The notes beneath the pieces are model-generated. The model saw only the letters and a list, made by a program, of their open reading frames with translations. It was not told where the DNA came from and searched no databases. Both the position numbers and the translations under genes were made by a program. A DNA stretch of 64,000 bases from Campylobacter blaseri (lineage in GTDB: Bacteria; Campylobacterota; Campylobacteria; Campylobacterales; Campylobacteraceae), in assembly GCF_013201895.1 (NCBI RefSeq), contig NZ_CP053841.1, forward strand, positions 1,827,679-1,891,678. Reading direction: 5' to 3'. This document shows positions 1 through 9,211 of this stretch, piece by piece. Within the stretch, counting starts at the first letter, position 1; the number at the start of each line of letters is the position of its first letter.

Positions 1-390
1 CAATATACATATTATCCAAGCAAATAATATAATAGAAGGCAAATTAAATACTTCTGGCTTTGTTTGTTGGAAAACTGAGCTAGAAATAAAATCAATGACT
101 CTACAAAGAGGGTATTCTTCCATAAAAAATGCTTCGTATGAAAATACACAAATTAAAGTTGGAACTAAACTTATAAAATAATGATACCAATATGTAAAAA
201 TTCTTGCATCTTTTCTGTAAAAAATCCAAATCAAAAAGGTTAATGTCAAATAAAATAACAAAAAGAATGAAAGAAAATATTCTGTATAAACAGAAAAACC
301 AAAAATAGACACAGTATAAGCAATGACTTTTATTAAAGGTAAATATATATAAGACATGTAAAAATTTATAACAAAGTCTAAAAAAATCAT
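1..390 (-). CDS. Partial hypothetical membrane protein (N-terminal part)
   Basis: An open frame reads on the minus strand from an ATG at 390 to the window edge without a stop, giving 130 residues; the C-terminus lies outside the window. A purine-rich AAGAAGG stretch lies just upstream of the ATG. The protein is very hydrophobic, with several Phe/Leu/Ile/Tyr-rich stretches that look like membrane segments, separated by a short basic loop (FYRKDAR) and a more polar stretch (FMEEYPLCRVIDF). I do not recognise the family. The next gene to the right on either strand is a decayed pseudogene, so context does not help. Confidence that it is a real gene is moderate and rests on the open frame, the ribosome binding site and the consistent membrane-protein composition. 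Confidence 0.5.
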   Translation of the reverse strand, partial: MIFLDFVINFYMSYIYLPLIKVIAYTVSIFGFSVYTEYFLSFFLLFYLTLTFLIWIFYRKDARIFTYWYHYFISLVPTLICVFSYEAFFMEEYPLCRVIDFISSSVFQQTKPEVFNLPSIILFAWIICIL

Positions 391-585
391 TTTATCGCCT
401 TCTTTTCTTTTTTATATTTTATTGAACTATGCTTTATATTTATCTTAATATAATGTTAATTTGTATAAATTTTTAATTATAGTTAATTTTGCAATTATGC
501 ATTGATAATAGTATTTATAATTCAAATTTGTATTAAAAATATATAAAATTTTTTCTAATTACAAAAATGCATTAAAGGAAAAAAT

Positions 586-991
586 ATTAAAAAATTATTT
601 TATTTTGTATGCTATTAGCTGGCTTTTGTTTTGTAAATTTGATAGATGAAATTAAAAAAGCTTATATCGATGAAAATTACAAAAAATGAAAGAATTATAT
701 AAAAAAGCTTGCAATAATGAAAAGATATATGGTGATTGTTATGACCTTGCTTTTTTTATATTATGCAGAAGCAGGGTAAAAAAGGATGGCAAAAAGGCAA
801 AACAATATTTTTAAAAAGCTTGTGTGGCAACAATTACTGGTGGGTGCCTAAATCTTGCTAGTTTATATTTTAAAGGTGAAGGTGTAAAGCAAGATTATAA
901 AAAAAGCAAAAGAGTATACTAAAAAACTTATGATTTAAGTGATAAGCAAGGCTGTGATATACATAAACAATTAATTAAACAAAAATATTAA
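586..991 (+). pseudogene. Decayed Sel1-like repeat (SLR) protein
   Basis: Coding similarity runs through this stretch but is broken. A purine-rich AAAGGA lies before 586, where ATT stands in place of a start codon followed by Lys-Lys-Leu-Phe-Tyr-Phe. A frame shift near 608 leads to ATG 609 with a lipoprotein-like MLLAGFCF. That frame stops at 687-689. A further frame from 686 gives typical Sel1-repeat text (LYKKACNNEK, then GDCYDLAFF, KACVATITGGCLNLASLYF and KGEGVKQDYKKSK), interrupted by in-frame TAA codons after 'KAKQYF' and 'KSKRVY', and ends with TAA at 989-991. Intact relatives are present at 46948-47946, 47991-49553 and 62953-63387. I infer a dead member of the same paralogous family. 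Confidence 0.75.
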
Positions 992-1044
992 ATTTCGCAA
1001 TGATTTAAATTTAACACCTAAATATAAAATTTAAATAAGCTCTA

Positions 1045-2190
1045 CTATTTTGCTAATTCAAAAATTTCATCTATTACTTTTTTAGAATAAAACTCAGTAA
1101 CTCCATACTTTTTAGTGCTATTTATAGCAACATTTTTAACCTCATCTAAAATTTCACCCTCTATTTTAAGCTCTGATAATTTAGTTGGTGTACCAATTTT
1201 TTCAAACCATTTTTTTAAAGCTAGTATTCCATCCTTAGCTTCATTAAGACCAAAAATTTCATAAGCAAATCTTTTAAATTGTTCTATATTATTATCTCTA
1301 TACCACATCATCCACGCAGGCATTATCACAGAAAGCCCTGCACCATGAGGGCAATCACTAACTGCACTCATAGCATGTTCTATCATATGATTTGGAAAAC
1401 TATACCCACCAAGCCCAAGATGTGTTAGACCATTTAATGCCATAGTAGCAGCCCATGCAAACTCAGCTCTTGCATTATAATCATCTGGTTTATCAAGTAA
1501 AATTTCAGTTGTTCTCATAATAGTTTTTATATTTGCTTCAACTTGCAAATTTATCAAATTTGGTCTATTTTTAGCTGTAAAATATGCTTCAATTGAGTGG
1601 GCTATAACATCACTTGCTGAATAAACTAAATACTCTCTACTAACACTTTTTTGAAGTTCTGGATTTATAACTGAAACCTTTGGAAACATTACAGGTGAAA
1701 TGCAAGAGTATTTTTGTAAAGTATCTTCATTTGTTATAACCGCACCGCTATTCATCTCACTTCCTGTTGCAGCAAGAGTTATAATGTCAAATATTTTAAG
1801 AGCTTTAACTGGCTTTTTGCCTAAGAAGAAGTCCCAAACATCACCATCATAACAAGCCCCCACACTAATAGCTTTGGCTGAGTCTAAAACAGACCCACCA
1901 CCAACAGCTAAAATGCTATCAGCACCATACTTTTTAGCTATCTCAATACCCTCTTTTACTTTACTTAAAACAGGGTTACTTTTAACCCCGCCACACACAG
2001 TAAATTCTATACCATTTTCTTTTAAGCTACTTATAACCACATCAAACAAACCTGAGTTTTTTATACGGTTACTTCCATATATGATCAAAGCTTTTTTAGC
2101 TTCAAATTCACTCATATACTTGCCAATATTTTTCTCTTTATCTTTTCCAAATTCAACTCTTACAGGATTGCAAAAACTAAAATTTTCCAT
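1045..2190 (-). CDS. Iron-containing alcohol dehydrogenase (YqhD/BDH type)
   Basis: 381 residues, the normal length for this family of NAD(P)H-dependent alcohol/aldehyde reductases. The nucleotide-binding GGGS is at residues 97-100. The metal ligands expected from E. coli YqhD fall at equivalent places: Asp194, His198, His268 (in FPNHMIEHAM) and His282 (in CPHGAGL). The enzyme probably reduces cytosolic aldehydes or butyraldehyde-like compounds; the exact substrate cannot be read from sequence. The gene is transcribed alone, divergently from the amidohydrolase operon that starts at 2404, with about 210 bases of AT-rich DNA between them that could hold both promoters. Family confidence is high; substrate confidence is low. 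Confidence 0.88.
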   Translation of the reverse strand: MENFSFCNPVRVEFGKDKEKNIGKYMSEFEAKKALIIYGSNRIKNSGLFDVVISSLKENGIEFTVCGGVKSNPVLSKVKEGIEIAKKYGADSILAVGGGSVLDSAKAISVGACYDGDVWDFFLGKKPVKALKIFDIITLAATGSEMNSGAVITNEDTLQKYSCISPVMFPKVSVINPELQKSVSREYLVYSASDVIAHSIEAYFTAKNRPNLINLQVEANIKTIMRTTEILLDKPDDYNARAEFAWAATMALNGLTHLGLGGYSFPNHMIEHAMSAVSDCPHGAGLSVIMPAWMMWYRDNNIEQFKRFAYEIFGLNEAKDGILALKKWFEKIGTPTKLSELKIEGEILDEVKNVAINSTKKYGVTEFYSKKVIDEIFELAK

Positions 2191-2403
2191 TTTTTCTCCT
2201 AATATGCATTTAGTAAATTCTAACTCTTTACATTAAATATAAAAGTAATTTCTAGATTTATTATATTGATTATTTTAAAGATATTTTAATAAAAAATGAA
2301 AAAAATATATTTAATGAAGAATTAAGTTTAATATAATTGTTATCAAGATAAAATAAAATTAACAATCCTATTATATTTATTATTATCAAATAAAGGAATA
2401 GTC

Positions 2404-3639
2404 ATGATAAATACCAAAAGATTTAAACAAGATTTTGAAAATATTTCAAAATTTGGGGCACTTGAGGGAGGCGGCATTACTCGTCTAGCCTTTAGCAAAG
2501 AAGATAAAGAGGCAAGAAAGTATTTAAAAGCCCTCATAAAAGAGGCAAATTTAGAGCTTAAAATTGACAATGTAGGCAATATTTATGCAAGATATAGTGA
2601 TGTAGAAGATCCAAATTTACCTGCAGTTAGTGTTGGATCTCACATTGATAGCGTTCCAAATGGTGGATTTTATGATGGAACTTTGGGTGTTATGGCTGGG
2701 CTTGAAGCAATTAGAAGTATTAAAGAAAGTGGCAAAAAACTAAAAAGACCTTTGGAGCTTATAGTCTTTGTTTGTGAGGAGTCAAGTAGGTTTAAAATGG
2801 CTACAGTTGGCAGTAAGATTGTAAGTAAAAAACTAAACTTACAAAATTTAAAAGAGCTAAAAGATGAAGATGGTATAAGCTTGTTTGATGTTATGAAAAG
2901 CTTTGATTTAAGTCCTGAAATTTTAGAAACTTGTATCTTAAAAGATGGAACTTATCTAGCATATCTTGAATTACACATTGAACAAGGCCCTGTTTTAGAG
3001 CATAAAAAAACTCCTGTTGGTTTTGTAAGTGGGATAGCTGCACCAATTAGATATGAGTTTAATATAAAAGGAAGTGCCGATCATAGTGGGGCAACACCTA
3101 TGAATATGAGAAAAGATGCCTTAGTTTGCGCAAGTAAAATTATCTTAAATATAGAAAAATTTGCAAAAGAGTACAAAACAGCGGTTGCAACTGTTGGGTA
3201 TGCTAAAACAAAACCAGGAGTTTTAAATGTAATTCCAGGAGAGTGTGTATTAGGCATAGATATAAGAGATATAGACAAGAATAGCCTGCTAGAGCTTGAT
3301 AAAAGAATTTGTGATATGACAGAAAGTATTTGCAAAGAACAAGATTGTGAATTTGAACTAAAGCAACTTACAAAAGACACGCCTGTAAAGCTAGATGATG
3401 AACTAATTTCTATAATGCTAAGCAAGGCAAATGAACTTAAAATACCTAGCATGATCTTGCCAAGCGGCGCAGGTCATGATGCTATGCATATGAAAGGTAT
3501 AGCAAAACAAGTTGGGATGATTTTTATACCTTGCAAGGATGGGATTAGTCATAATATAAAAGAGGAAATCAACTTTGATGATGCCTTTAAGGCTTGTGAG
3601 GTTTTAACACATACTATGCTAGAATTAGCAATTAAATAA
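2404..3639 (+). CDS. M20 amidohydrolase, N-carbamoyl-L-amino-acid hydrolase / allantoate amidohydrolase family
   Basis: 411 residues, the usual length of the HyuC/AllC family, which uses two metal ions to hydrolyse N-carbamoyl amino acids, ureidoglycine-type compounds or allantoate. Metal-ligand motifs are visible: GSHIDSVPNGG (His80), FYDGTLGV (Asp91), CEESSRF (Glu125/126), LHIEQGP (His191) and a C-terminal ISHNIKEE. First gene of a five-gene operon with AbgA-like, PepE, DcuC and PepT. The 13-base gap to the next gene supports co-transcription. Context (an aspartyl dipeptidase and a C4-dicarboxylate carrier) makes N-carbamoyl-aspartate or a related acidic ureido acid an attractive substrate, but that is inference. 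Allantoate cannot be excluded, although no other purine-degradation gene is in view. Confidence 0.85.
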   Translation: MINTKRFKQDFENISKFGALEGGGITRLAFSKEDKEARKYLKALIKEANLELKIDNVGNIYARYSDVEDPNLPAVSVGSHIDSVPNGGFYDGTLGVMAGLEAIRSIKESGKKLKRPLELIVFVCEESSRFKMATVGSKIVSKKLNLQNLKELKDEDGISLFDVMKSFDLSPEILETCILKDGTYLAYLELHIEQGPVLEHKKTPVGFVSGIAAPIRYEFNIKGSADHSGATPMNMRKDALVCASKIILNIEKFAKEYKTAVATVGYAKTKPGVLNVIPGECVLGIDIRDIDKNSLLELDKRICDMTESICKEQDCEFELKQLTKDTPVKLDDELISIMLSKANELKIPSMILPSGAGHDAMHMKGIAKQVGMIFIPCKDGISHNIKEEINFDDAFKACEVLTHTMLELAIK

Positions 3640-3652
3640 AAAAGGATAGATT

Positions 3653-4972
3653 ATGGATAAAATTTCAAATCAAATCTTATCTTTAAAAGATGAGATTATA
3701 GAAACTAGGAGATTTTTTCATTCACACCCTGAAACAGGTTGGTTTACATTTTTCACATCAGCTGTAATTGCAGATAAGATGAAAAAATTAGGATATGACT
3801 TAAAGCTAGGTAAAGATATTGTTAAAGCTGATTCTAGACAAGGATTAGGCTCAAAAGAGGCTTGCGAAAACGCAATTAAAAGGGCTAAAACCCTGTTAAA
3901 TGAAGATCAAATTAAATATCTTGATTTTATGGAAGATGGATTAACAGGAGTTGTTGCTGAGATTGACACAAAAAGAGCTGGTAAAACCATAGCTTTTAGA
4001 TTTGATATTGATGGGGTTGATGTAACTGAAAGTAAAGATGAAACCCATAGACCTTTTAAAGATGGATTTAGAGCTGATATTGATGGAATTACTCACGCTT
4101 GTGGACATGATGGTCATATCACAATGGGGCTGTTTTTGGCAAGGCTTATAGCTGAAAACTTAAATGATTTTAATGGCAAATTTAGATTTATCTTCCAAAC
4201 CGCAGAAGAAGGTACAAGAGGTGCAGTTGGAATGGAAAAAGCTGGGGTTTTAGATAGTGTTGATTATTTACTTGGTGGGCATATCGGTTTTCAAGCTACA
4301 ACTATGGGAGGTATAATTTGTGGAACAAACAAACTTTTAGCAACAACTAAGTTTGATGTTACTTTAAAAGGTAAAGCTTCTCATGCAGCAGGTGCTCCTC
4401 AAAAAGGTGCTAATGCACTTTTAGCGGCAGCACAAATAGCGCTCAATATGCACGGAATTACTCGCCATAGCGATGGAGTTACTAGAATAAATGTAGGAGT
4501 TTTAAGAGCTGGGGAGGGAAGAAATGTTATAGCGCCAAATGGATATCTAGCTTGTGAAACAAGAGGTGAAACGACAGAACTTAACAACTTTATGTTTGAA
4601 GAGTGTATGAAAATCATAAAAGGTGTTAGTACAATTTACGATGTAAAATATGATGTAAAAGTTACAGGTGGAACAGCTGGCGGAGATAGCGATATAGAAG
4701 TAACTGAGCTTTACGAAAGTACAGCTAAAGAATCACCATTTATAGATAATGACAAGATTATTAAAGAATTTGACTTTGGAGCTTGTGAAGATTTTGCTCA
4801 CTTTATGCAAAGTGTTCAAAAAAGTGGTGGCAAAAGTGGTTACTTAATGATAGGAACAACTCTAAAATCAAGTCATCATAGCTCAACTTTTGATTTTGAT
4901 GAAAATTCATTACTAGCTGGAATTGATATATTTTTAAGATCTGCGTATAAACTAAACGGAAACAAACAATAA
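3653..4972 (+). CDS. M20D amidohydrolase, AbgA-like (p-aminobenzoyl-glutamate hydrolase family)
   Basis: 439 residues, close to E. coli AbgA (about 436), and clearly longer at the N-terminus than ordinary hippurate-hydrolase-like M20D proteins. The metal site shows HACGHDGH (Cys150, His152) and TAEEGTRG (Glu185/186). Other stretches typical of AbgA follow, including the LATTKFDVTLKGKASHAA region and VGVLRAGEGRNV. AbgA is one subunit of an AbgA-AbgB pair in E. coli; no AbgB is seen here, so this protein may act alone or on another amidated acid such as an acyl- or aminobenzoyl-glutamate/aspartate. It sits between the HyuC-like gene and pepE with short gaps (13 and 9 bases), so it is almost certainly part of the same transcript. 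Confidence 0.83.
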   Translation: MDKISNQILSLKDEIIETRRFFHSHPETGWFTFFTSAVIADKMKKLGYDLKLGKDIVKADSRQGLGSKEACENAIKRAKTLLNEDQIKYLDFMEDGLTGVVAEIDTKRAGKTIAFRFDIDGVDVTESKDETHRPFKDGFRADIDGITHACGHDGHITMGLFLARLIAENLNDFNGKFRFIFQTAEEGTRGAVGMEKAGVLDSVDYLLGGHIGFQATTMGGIICGTNKLLATTKFDVTLKGKASHAAGAPQKGANALLAAAQIALNMHGITRHSDGVTRINVGVLRAGEGRNVIAPNGYLACETRGETTELNNFMFEECMKIIKGVSTIYDVKYDVKVTGGTAGGDSDIEVTELYESTAKESPFIDNDKIIKEFDFGACEDFAHFMQSVQKSGGKSGYLMIGTTLKSSHHSSTFDFDENSLLAGIDIFLRSAYKLNGNKQ

Positions 4973-4981
4973 GGAGAGAAT

Positions 4982-5680
4982 ATGAAAAAAGCATTGCTTT
5001 TAAGTGCCTCAAGCTATAAAGATACAGGCTATCTCAATCACAGCAAAGACTGGATTAAAGAATTTTTGGGCGATTTGGTGAATGAAGAAATTTTATTTAT
5101 ACCATATGCAGGAGTTAGTAGGACAAATGAAGAGTATGAGATTAGAGTAAAAGATTGTCTAGGCATGGATAATATTAAGTCTATTCATAGATATGAAGAC
5201 AAAAAAGCAGCTATTAAAAATGCAAAAATTATTAGCGTTGGTGGTGGAAATACATTCGTTTTAATGCACTATCTTTATAAATATGATTTGGTTGATACTA
5301 TTAAAGAGGCAGTTGAAAATGGCACATTATACTTTGGTTGGTCAGCAGGAGCAAATATAGCAGGTGCTACTATGATGACAACAAATGATATGCCAATTAT
5401 TATGCCAAAATCATTTGATAGTTTAAACATATTCCATTATCAGATAAACCCACACTTCATAAGTGGTAAAATTCCAGGGCATAATGGAGAAAGTAGAGAA
5501 CAAAGGATTGAGGAGTTTTTAACTATCAATCAAAAAAGTATAGTTTATGCCATGCCTGAAGGAACAGCATTTGTTATAAATGGAGATGAGGCTGAGATCA
5601 TAGGGCATGATGATATGTTAAAATTTGAGTATAAAAAACCTATTGCTACTATTAAAAATGGTAGTAAAATTAAAATATAA
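4982..5680 (+). CDS. pepE: Peptidase E (alpha-aspartyl dipeptidase, family S51)
   Basis: 232 residues, matching PepE length. The family hydrolyses dipeptides with an N-terminal aspartate and has a class-I glutamine-amidotransferase-like fold. The nucleophile elbow GWSAGAN places the catalytic serine at residue 121 (Ser120 in the enteric enzyme). A glycine-rich ISVGGGNT stretch at about 84-91 and the FHYQINPHF and AMPEGTAF blocks are also typical. No signal peptide, so cytosolic. A GGAGA ribosome binding site precedes the ATG. The gene lies directly upstream of dcuC, so released aspartate could enter fumarate respiration and the product be exported by DcuC. That coupling is inference from gene order. 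Confidence 0.93.
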   Translation: MKKALLLSASSYKDTGYLNHSKDWIKEFLGDLVNEEILFIPYAGVSRTNEEYEIRVKDCLGMDNIKSIHRYEDKKAAIKNAKIISVGGGNTFVLMHYLYKYDLVDTIKEAVENGTLYFGWSAGANIAGATMMTTNDMPIIMPKSFDSLNIFHYQINPHFISGKIPGHNGESREQRIEEFLTINQKSIVYAMPEGTAFVINGDEAEIIGHDDMLKFEYKKPIATIKNGSKIKI

Positions 5681-5689
5681 AGGAAATTT

Positions 5690-6997
5690 ATGGAAACGCT
5701 AAATTTAATTTTTGCGGTTTTAGGCGTAATAGCAGTTGTTTTGCTATTAATCATGAAATATGACACAAAGACGGTGTTAATAGGAGTTGGTCTAATTCTT
5801 TGTGTGATCTCACTTAAGCCAATGAATGGTTTTGAGGCTTTTACTGCAAGTATGACAAAGGCAGGTCTTATAAAAGCAATTTGTGCTAGTATGGGGTTTG
5901 CTTTTGTTATGAAATTTACAAAATGCGACCAGCATTTAGTTAGACTCTTAACAAGTCCATTGAAAAATGTTGGTATTTTTCTAATACCGATTACCATAGC
6001 AGTTACATATATGATTAACATAGCTATCCCTTCGGCTTCAGGTTGCGCGGCTGCTGTTGGTGCTACTTTAATACCGCTTTTAATGGCTGCAGGAATTAGA
6101 CCTGAAATGGCTGCAGCTTCAGTACTTGCTGGAACTTTTGGTGGTGTTTTAAGCCCAGGTTCAGCACACAATATTTTTGTAACCGATCTAGTTAGAAAAA
6201 CAGATCCAACTTTTACTGTTCAAGATGTTATCAAGGTTCAATTTTCAAGTGCTATGTTAGCTTTGGTTATAGTTTTGATAGTTGTTACAGCAGCAGCTAT
6301 AATATTCAAAGACTATCAAAAAGGTAAAAATTTCTCACTTCCACAAGAAGAAGGTGCAAAAGATCTTGGCGTTCAAAATGTAAATTTCTTATACGCTTTA
6401 ATGCCATTAGTACCATTAGTTATTTTGATAGTAGGTGCCACTAATTTATCAGAACTTAGCTTTCTTACTTGGACAAAAATGGGAGTTGCTGAAGCAATGA
6501 TACTTGGTGCTTTAGTTGCAATGGCAGTAACCATGACAAATCCGCAAAATATAACAAAAGAGTTTTTCAATGGTATGGGTAACTCATATGCTAATATTAT
6601 AGGTATCATAATAGCAGCAGGTGTATTTGTTGCAGGACTTAAAGCTTGTGGTGCTATAGATGCAATTGTGGATTTCTTAAAAGCAGAACAGCACTATGTA
6701 AAATTTGGTGGAACATTTATACCATTTTTAATGGGAACTGTTACAGGTTCAGGCGACGCTGCAGCATTTGCATTTAATGAAGCTATTACAACAAAAGCAG
6801 CTGAACTTGGATTTGATCAGGCAAAACTAGGAATGGCAGCAGCTATTACAGGGGCATTAGGAAGGACAGCTTCTCCAATAGCAGGAGCTTGCATAGTTTG
6901 TGCTGGGATTGCAGGAGCTAATCCGCTTCAAATAGCTAAAAGAACATTCTTTGGTATGCTTTTATCTGTTGCTGCAATTGCATTTTTCATTCTTTAA
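5690..6997 (+). CDS. dcuC: Anaerobic C4-dicarboxylate carrier, DcuC family
   Basis: 435 residues with about ten to twelve hydrophobic segments. Blocks resembling DcuC include FSASG-like SASGCAAAVGATLIPL, VLAGTFGGVLSPGSAHN, GTVTGSGDAAAFAFNEA and AAAITGALGRTASPIAGA. DcuC in E. coli mainly exports succinate during fermentation and can exchange fumarate for succinate. Position between pepE and pepT, with gaps of about 10 bases on each side, shows it is an integral part of a peptide-degradation operon. I infer that it carries dicarboxylates derived from aspartyl peptides, either succinate out or aspartate/fumarate exchange. Some DcuC-family proteins in such operons may carry other acids or peptides, so the substrate is not certain. 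Confidence 0.85.
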   Translation: METLNLIFAVLGVIAVVLLLIMKYDTKTVLIGVGLILCVISLKPMNGFEAFTASMTKAGLIKAICASMGFAFVMKFTKCDQHLVRLLTSPLKNVGIFLIPITIAVTYMINIAIPSASGCAAAVGATLIPLLMAAGIRPEMAAASVLAGTFGGVLSPGSAHNIFVTDLVRKTDPTFTVQDVIKVQFSSAMLALVIVLIVVTAAAIIFKDYQKGKNFSLPQEEGAKDLGVQNVNFLYALMPLVPLVILIVGATNLSELSFLTWTKMGVAEAMILGALVAMAVTMTNPQNITKEFFNGMGNSYANIIGIIIAAGVFVAGLKACGAIDAIVDFLKAEQHYVKFGGTFIPFLMGTVTGSGDAAAFAFNEAITTKAAELGFDQAKLGMAAAITGALGRTASPIAGACIVCAGIAGANPLQIAKRTFFGMLLSVAAIAFFIL

Positions 6998-7009
6998 AAA
7001 GGAGATAAA

Positions 7010-8239
7010 ATGGATATAGTTGATAGGTTTATAGGTTATACTAAAATTAACACAACCACAAATAGAGAAAATGGGGCAAATGGCATTATGCCATCTTCCC
7101 CAAATCAAATGGAATTAGCAAAGTTAATTAAAAAAGAACTTGAGGATTTAGGCATAAAAGATATAAGCCTAAGTGAAAAAGCTATCTTAATAGCTAAACT
7201 ACCATCAAATTTAGATAAAAAAGTACCATCTGTTGCGTTTTTTGCACACCTTGATACAAGCGCAGAGCAAACAAATGATACAAAAGCTCAGATAGTAAAA
7301 TATGAAGGTGGTGATATATGCCTAAATGAAGAACTTGAAATTTACTTAAAAAAGAGTGAATTTAAAGAGCTTGAAAACTATATAGGTGATGATATCATAG
7401 TAACTGATGGAACTAGTTTACTTGGTGCTGATGATAAAGCTGCTATTGCAAGTATTGTAAATATGCTTAAATATTTTACTGAAAATACAGATGTGAAACA
7501 TGGTGAAATAGTAGCTTGCTTTGTTCCTGATGAAGAGCAAGGGCTAAGAGGTGCTAAGGCTTTAGATGCTAGTAAAGTTGGAACTGATTTTGGATATTGT
7601 TTGGATTGTTGCGGAATTGGTGAGTTTATATATGAAAACTGGAATGCTGGGGATTGTGTAGTTACTTTTACAGGGGCTTCGGCTCATCCTATGAATGCAA
7701 AAGGAAAACTTATAAACTCACTTTTAATGGCTCACAAATTCATCTCTCTTCTTCCAAATGGTGAAGCACCTGAATATACAGAAAATAAAGAGGGTTACTT
7801 TTGGGTAAAAGAGTTAAGTGGAAATAGTGCAAAAACTGTTTTAAAGATTGATGTTAGAGAATTTGATGATCAAAAATATAAAAAGAGAATGCAGTTCTTG
7901 CAAGATTTAGCTGATGGGCTTAATAAAGTTTGGAATGGTAAAGTTGATATAAAATTAAACGATAGATATGAAAATGTCTATAACTACCTAAAAAATGACA
8001 ATGCACCTGCTATAGTTTATGCAAAAACAGCATTTAAAAATTTAGGCATAAAACCTATAATCAAACCTATGCGTGGTGGATATGATGGTGCTGTAATCTC
8101 AGCAAAAGGCATTCCTTGTCCAAATATATTTACAGGAGCTCATAACTTTCATTCAATCTATGAATACCTACCTGTAAAATCATTAAGAGCGGCAAGTGAA
8201 GTTACTAAAGAGATAGTAAAGCTAGTTGCCAAAGATTAA
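7010..8239 (+). CDS. pepT: Peptidase T (tripeptide aminopeptidase, M20B)
   Basis: 409 residues, the normal PepT length. The enzyme removes the N-terminal residue from tripeptides using two zinc ions in the cytosol. Metal-site motifs are present in order: FAHLDTSAE (His80, Asp82), LLGADDKAA with the bridging Asp, PDEEQGLRGA with the Glu pair, and SAHPMNAKG; a C-terminal TGAHNFHSIYEYLP supplies the last His. Last gene of the operon that begins at 2404. A stem-loop directly after the stop codon (8241-8261) probably ends the transcript. Together with pepE it argues that small peptides are a main nitrogen and carbon source here. Confidence 0.93.
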   Translation: MDIVDRFIGYTKINTTTNRENGANGIMPSSPNQMELAKLIKKELEDLGIKDISLSEKAILIAKLPSNLDKKVPSVAFFAHLDTSAEQTNDTKAQIVKYEGGDICLNEELEIYLKKSEFKELENYIGDDIIVTDGTSLLGADDKAAIASIVNMLKYFTENTDVKHGEIVACFVPDEEQGLRGAKALDASKVGTDFGYCLDCCGIGEFIYENWNAGDCVVTFTGASAHPMNAKGKLINSLLMAHKFISLLPNGEAPEYTENKEGYFWVKELSGNSAKTVLKIDVREFDDQKYKKRMQFLQDLADGLNKVWNGKVDIKLNDRYENVYNYLKNDNAPAIVYAKTAFKNLGIKPIIKPMRGGYDGAVISAKGIPCPNIFTGAHNFHSIYEYLPVKSLRAASEVTKEIVKLVAKD

Positions 8240-8240
8240 G

Positions 8241-8263
8241 GTGTTGGGATTTTCCCAACACTT
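8241..8263 (+). terminator. Stem-loop terminator after pepT
   Basis: A perfect 9-bp stem (GTGTTGGGA at 8241-8249 and TCCCAACAC at 8253-8261) with a 3-base loop begins one base after the pepT stop codon. The following bases are T-poor (TTAGATTATAATT), so termination may be incomplete. It closes the peptide-degradation operon. Confidence 0.6.
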
Positions 8264-8401
8264 AGATTATAATTACATTTATTTCAAATATTCACTTAAA
8301 TTTTTAAGTCTTTCTTGGTTAATTTAATTTTCTACTAACAATCTTAATTTCTACAGTTAACTAAATTTTTGGCTTTATGTTACTTTAAAACGCTTTTGGT
8401 G

Positions 8402-8423
8402 TTAATATAAGTTCTTATATTAA
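8402..8423. repeat. Perfect inverted repeat in the pepT / response-regulator gap
   Basis: TTAATATAAG at 8402-8411 is followed after two bases by its exact reverse complement at 8414-8423. The 285-base gap between convergent transcripts (pepT and the response regulator) holds this dyad, the pepT terminator and nothing else I can identify. It could be a second terminator for the minus-strand two-component operon or a protein-binding site. Confidence 0.45.
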
Positions 8424-8524
8424 AACATTAAAGTGATAAACAAAAATTAAATTGTTAAATAGCAATACTTTTAGCACTATAAAATTTCTATTTTAGCAAA
8501 TAATTAAACCATAAACTTCTAAAT

Positions 8525-9211
8525 TTACTCCATTTTTTTAGCAGCTAAAATATATCCTAGTTCAGGAATATTTTTAATCTGAATACCAAGTTCTCTCCTT
8601 AATCTAAGTATTACATTTTGTATGGCACCTTTACTAGCATACTCGTTTTCATAAACAAATTCTTCAATCATATCATAACTAACTAATTGATTTAAGTTAT
8701 AAGCAAAGAGCCAAAAAATTTTATTTTGAAGGTATGTTAAATAAATTTCTTCTCCATCTTTGTAGATTTTTTCTTTTTTGATGTTGATGCTTATAGAATC
8801 TGAAATTTTTGTTAGTTTTTCATCTTTTTCATAAGTTAGAGTAATGAGCATGGATCTAAGCTCTTTTATATCAATGGGTTTTTTTAAAAACAAAATAGCC
8901 CCTTGCTCTATGCTTTTCATCAAATTTAAATCACTATCATACGATGTTAATACTATAAATTTCTGATGTGGTTTTATATTAGAAATTTCCTTCATCATCT
9001 CAAAGCCATTCATATTAGGCATGTGAATATCTGTTATGATAATATCAATTTTATATTTATTAAATTTTTCTAATCCATCAAGTCCGTTTTTTGCCCCATA
9101 GATGCTATTGCAATATGGCTTTAACCCTTCTACTAAAAGATCTCTTGAAATTTCATCATCTTCTACTATTAAAATTGAAAGTTTTTTTAATGAATTTATA
9201 GATTCACTCAT
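8525..9211 (-). CDS. OmpR-type two-component response regulator
   Basis: 228 residues: an N-terminal receiver domain (LSILIVEDDEISRD, phosphoacceptor Asp61 in IIITDIHMPNMNG, conserved Lys in ILFLKKPID) and a C-terminal winged-helix output domain from about residue 135 (VSYDMIEEFVYE, GAIQNVILRLRRELG, IPELGYIL). It probably binds DNA when phosphorylated by the histidine kinase encoded immediately upstream. The two genes overlap by 8 bases (9204-9211), so they are translationally coupled. The target is unknown. The nearest candidates are the DsbI/DsbL genes just upstream on the same strand and assT, but the Dsb transcript seems to end at a terminator at 10888-10912, so the link is only positional. 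Confidence 0.87.
   Translation of the reverse strand: MSESINSLKKLSILIVEDDEISRDLLVEGLKPYCNSIYGAKNGLDGLEKFNKYKIDIIITDIHMPNMNGFEMMKEISNIKPHQKFIVLTSYDSDLNLMKSIEQGAILFLKKPIDIKELRSMLITLTYEKDEKLTKISDSISINIKKEKIYKDGEEIYLTYLQNKIFWLFAYNLNQLVSYDMIEEFVYENEYASKGAIQNVILRLRRELGIQIKNIPELGYILAAKKME

Noticed and set aside
5545..6171. Minus-strand frame of about 208 residues over pepE/dcuC
   Set aside because: Complement of conserved DcuC sequence; no ribosome site and no recognisable protein pattern.
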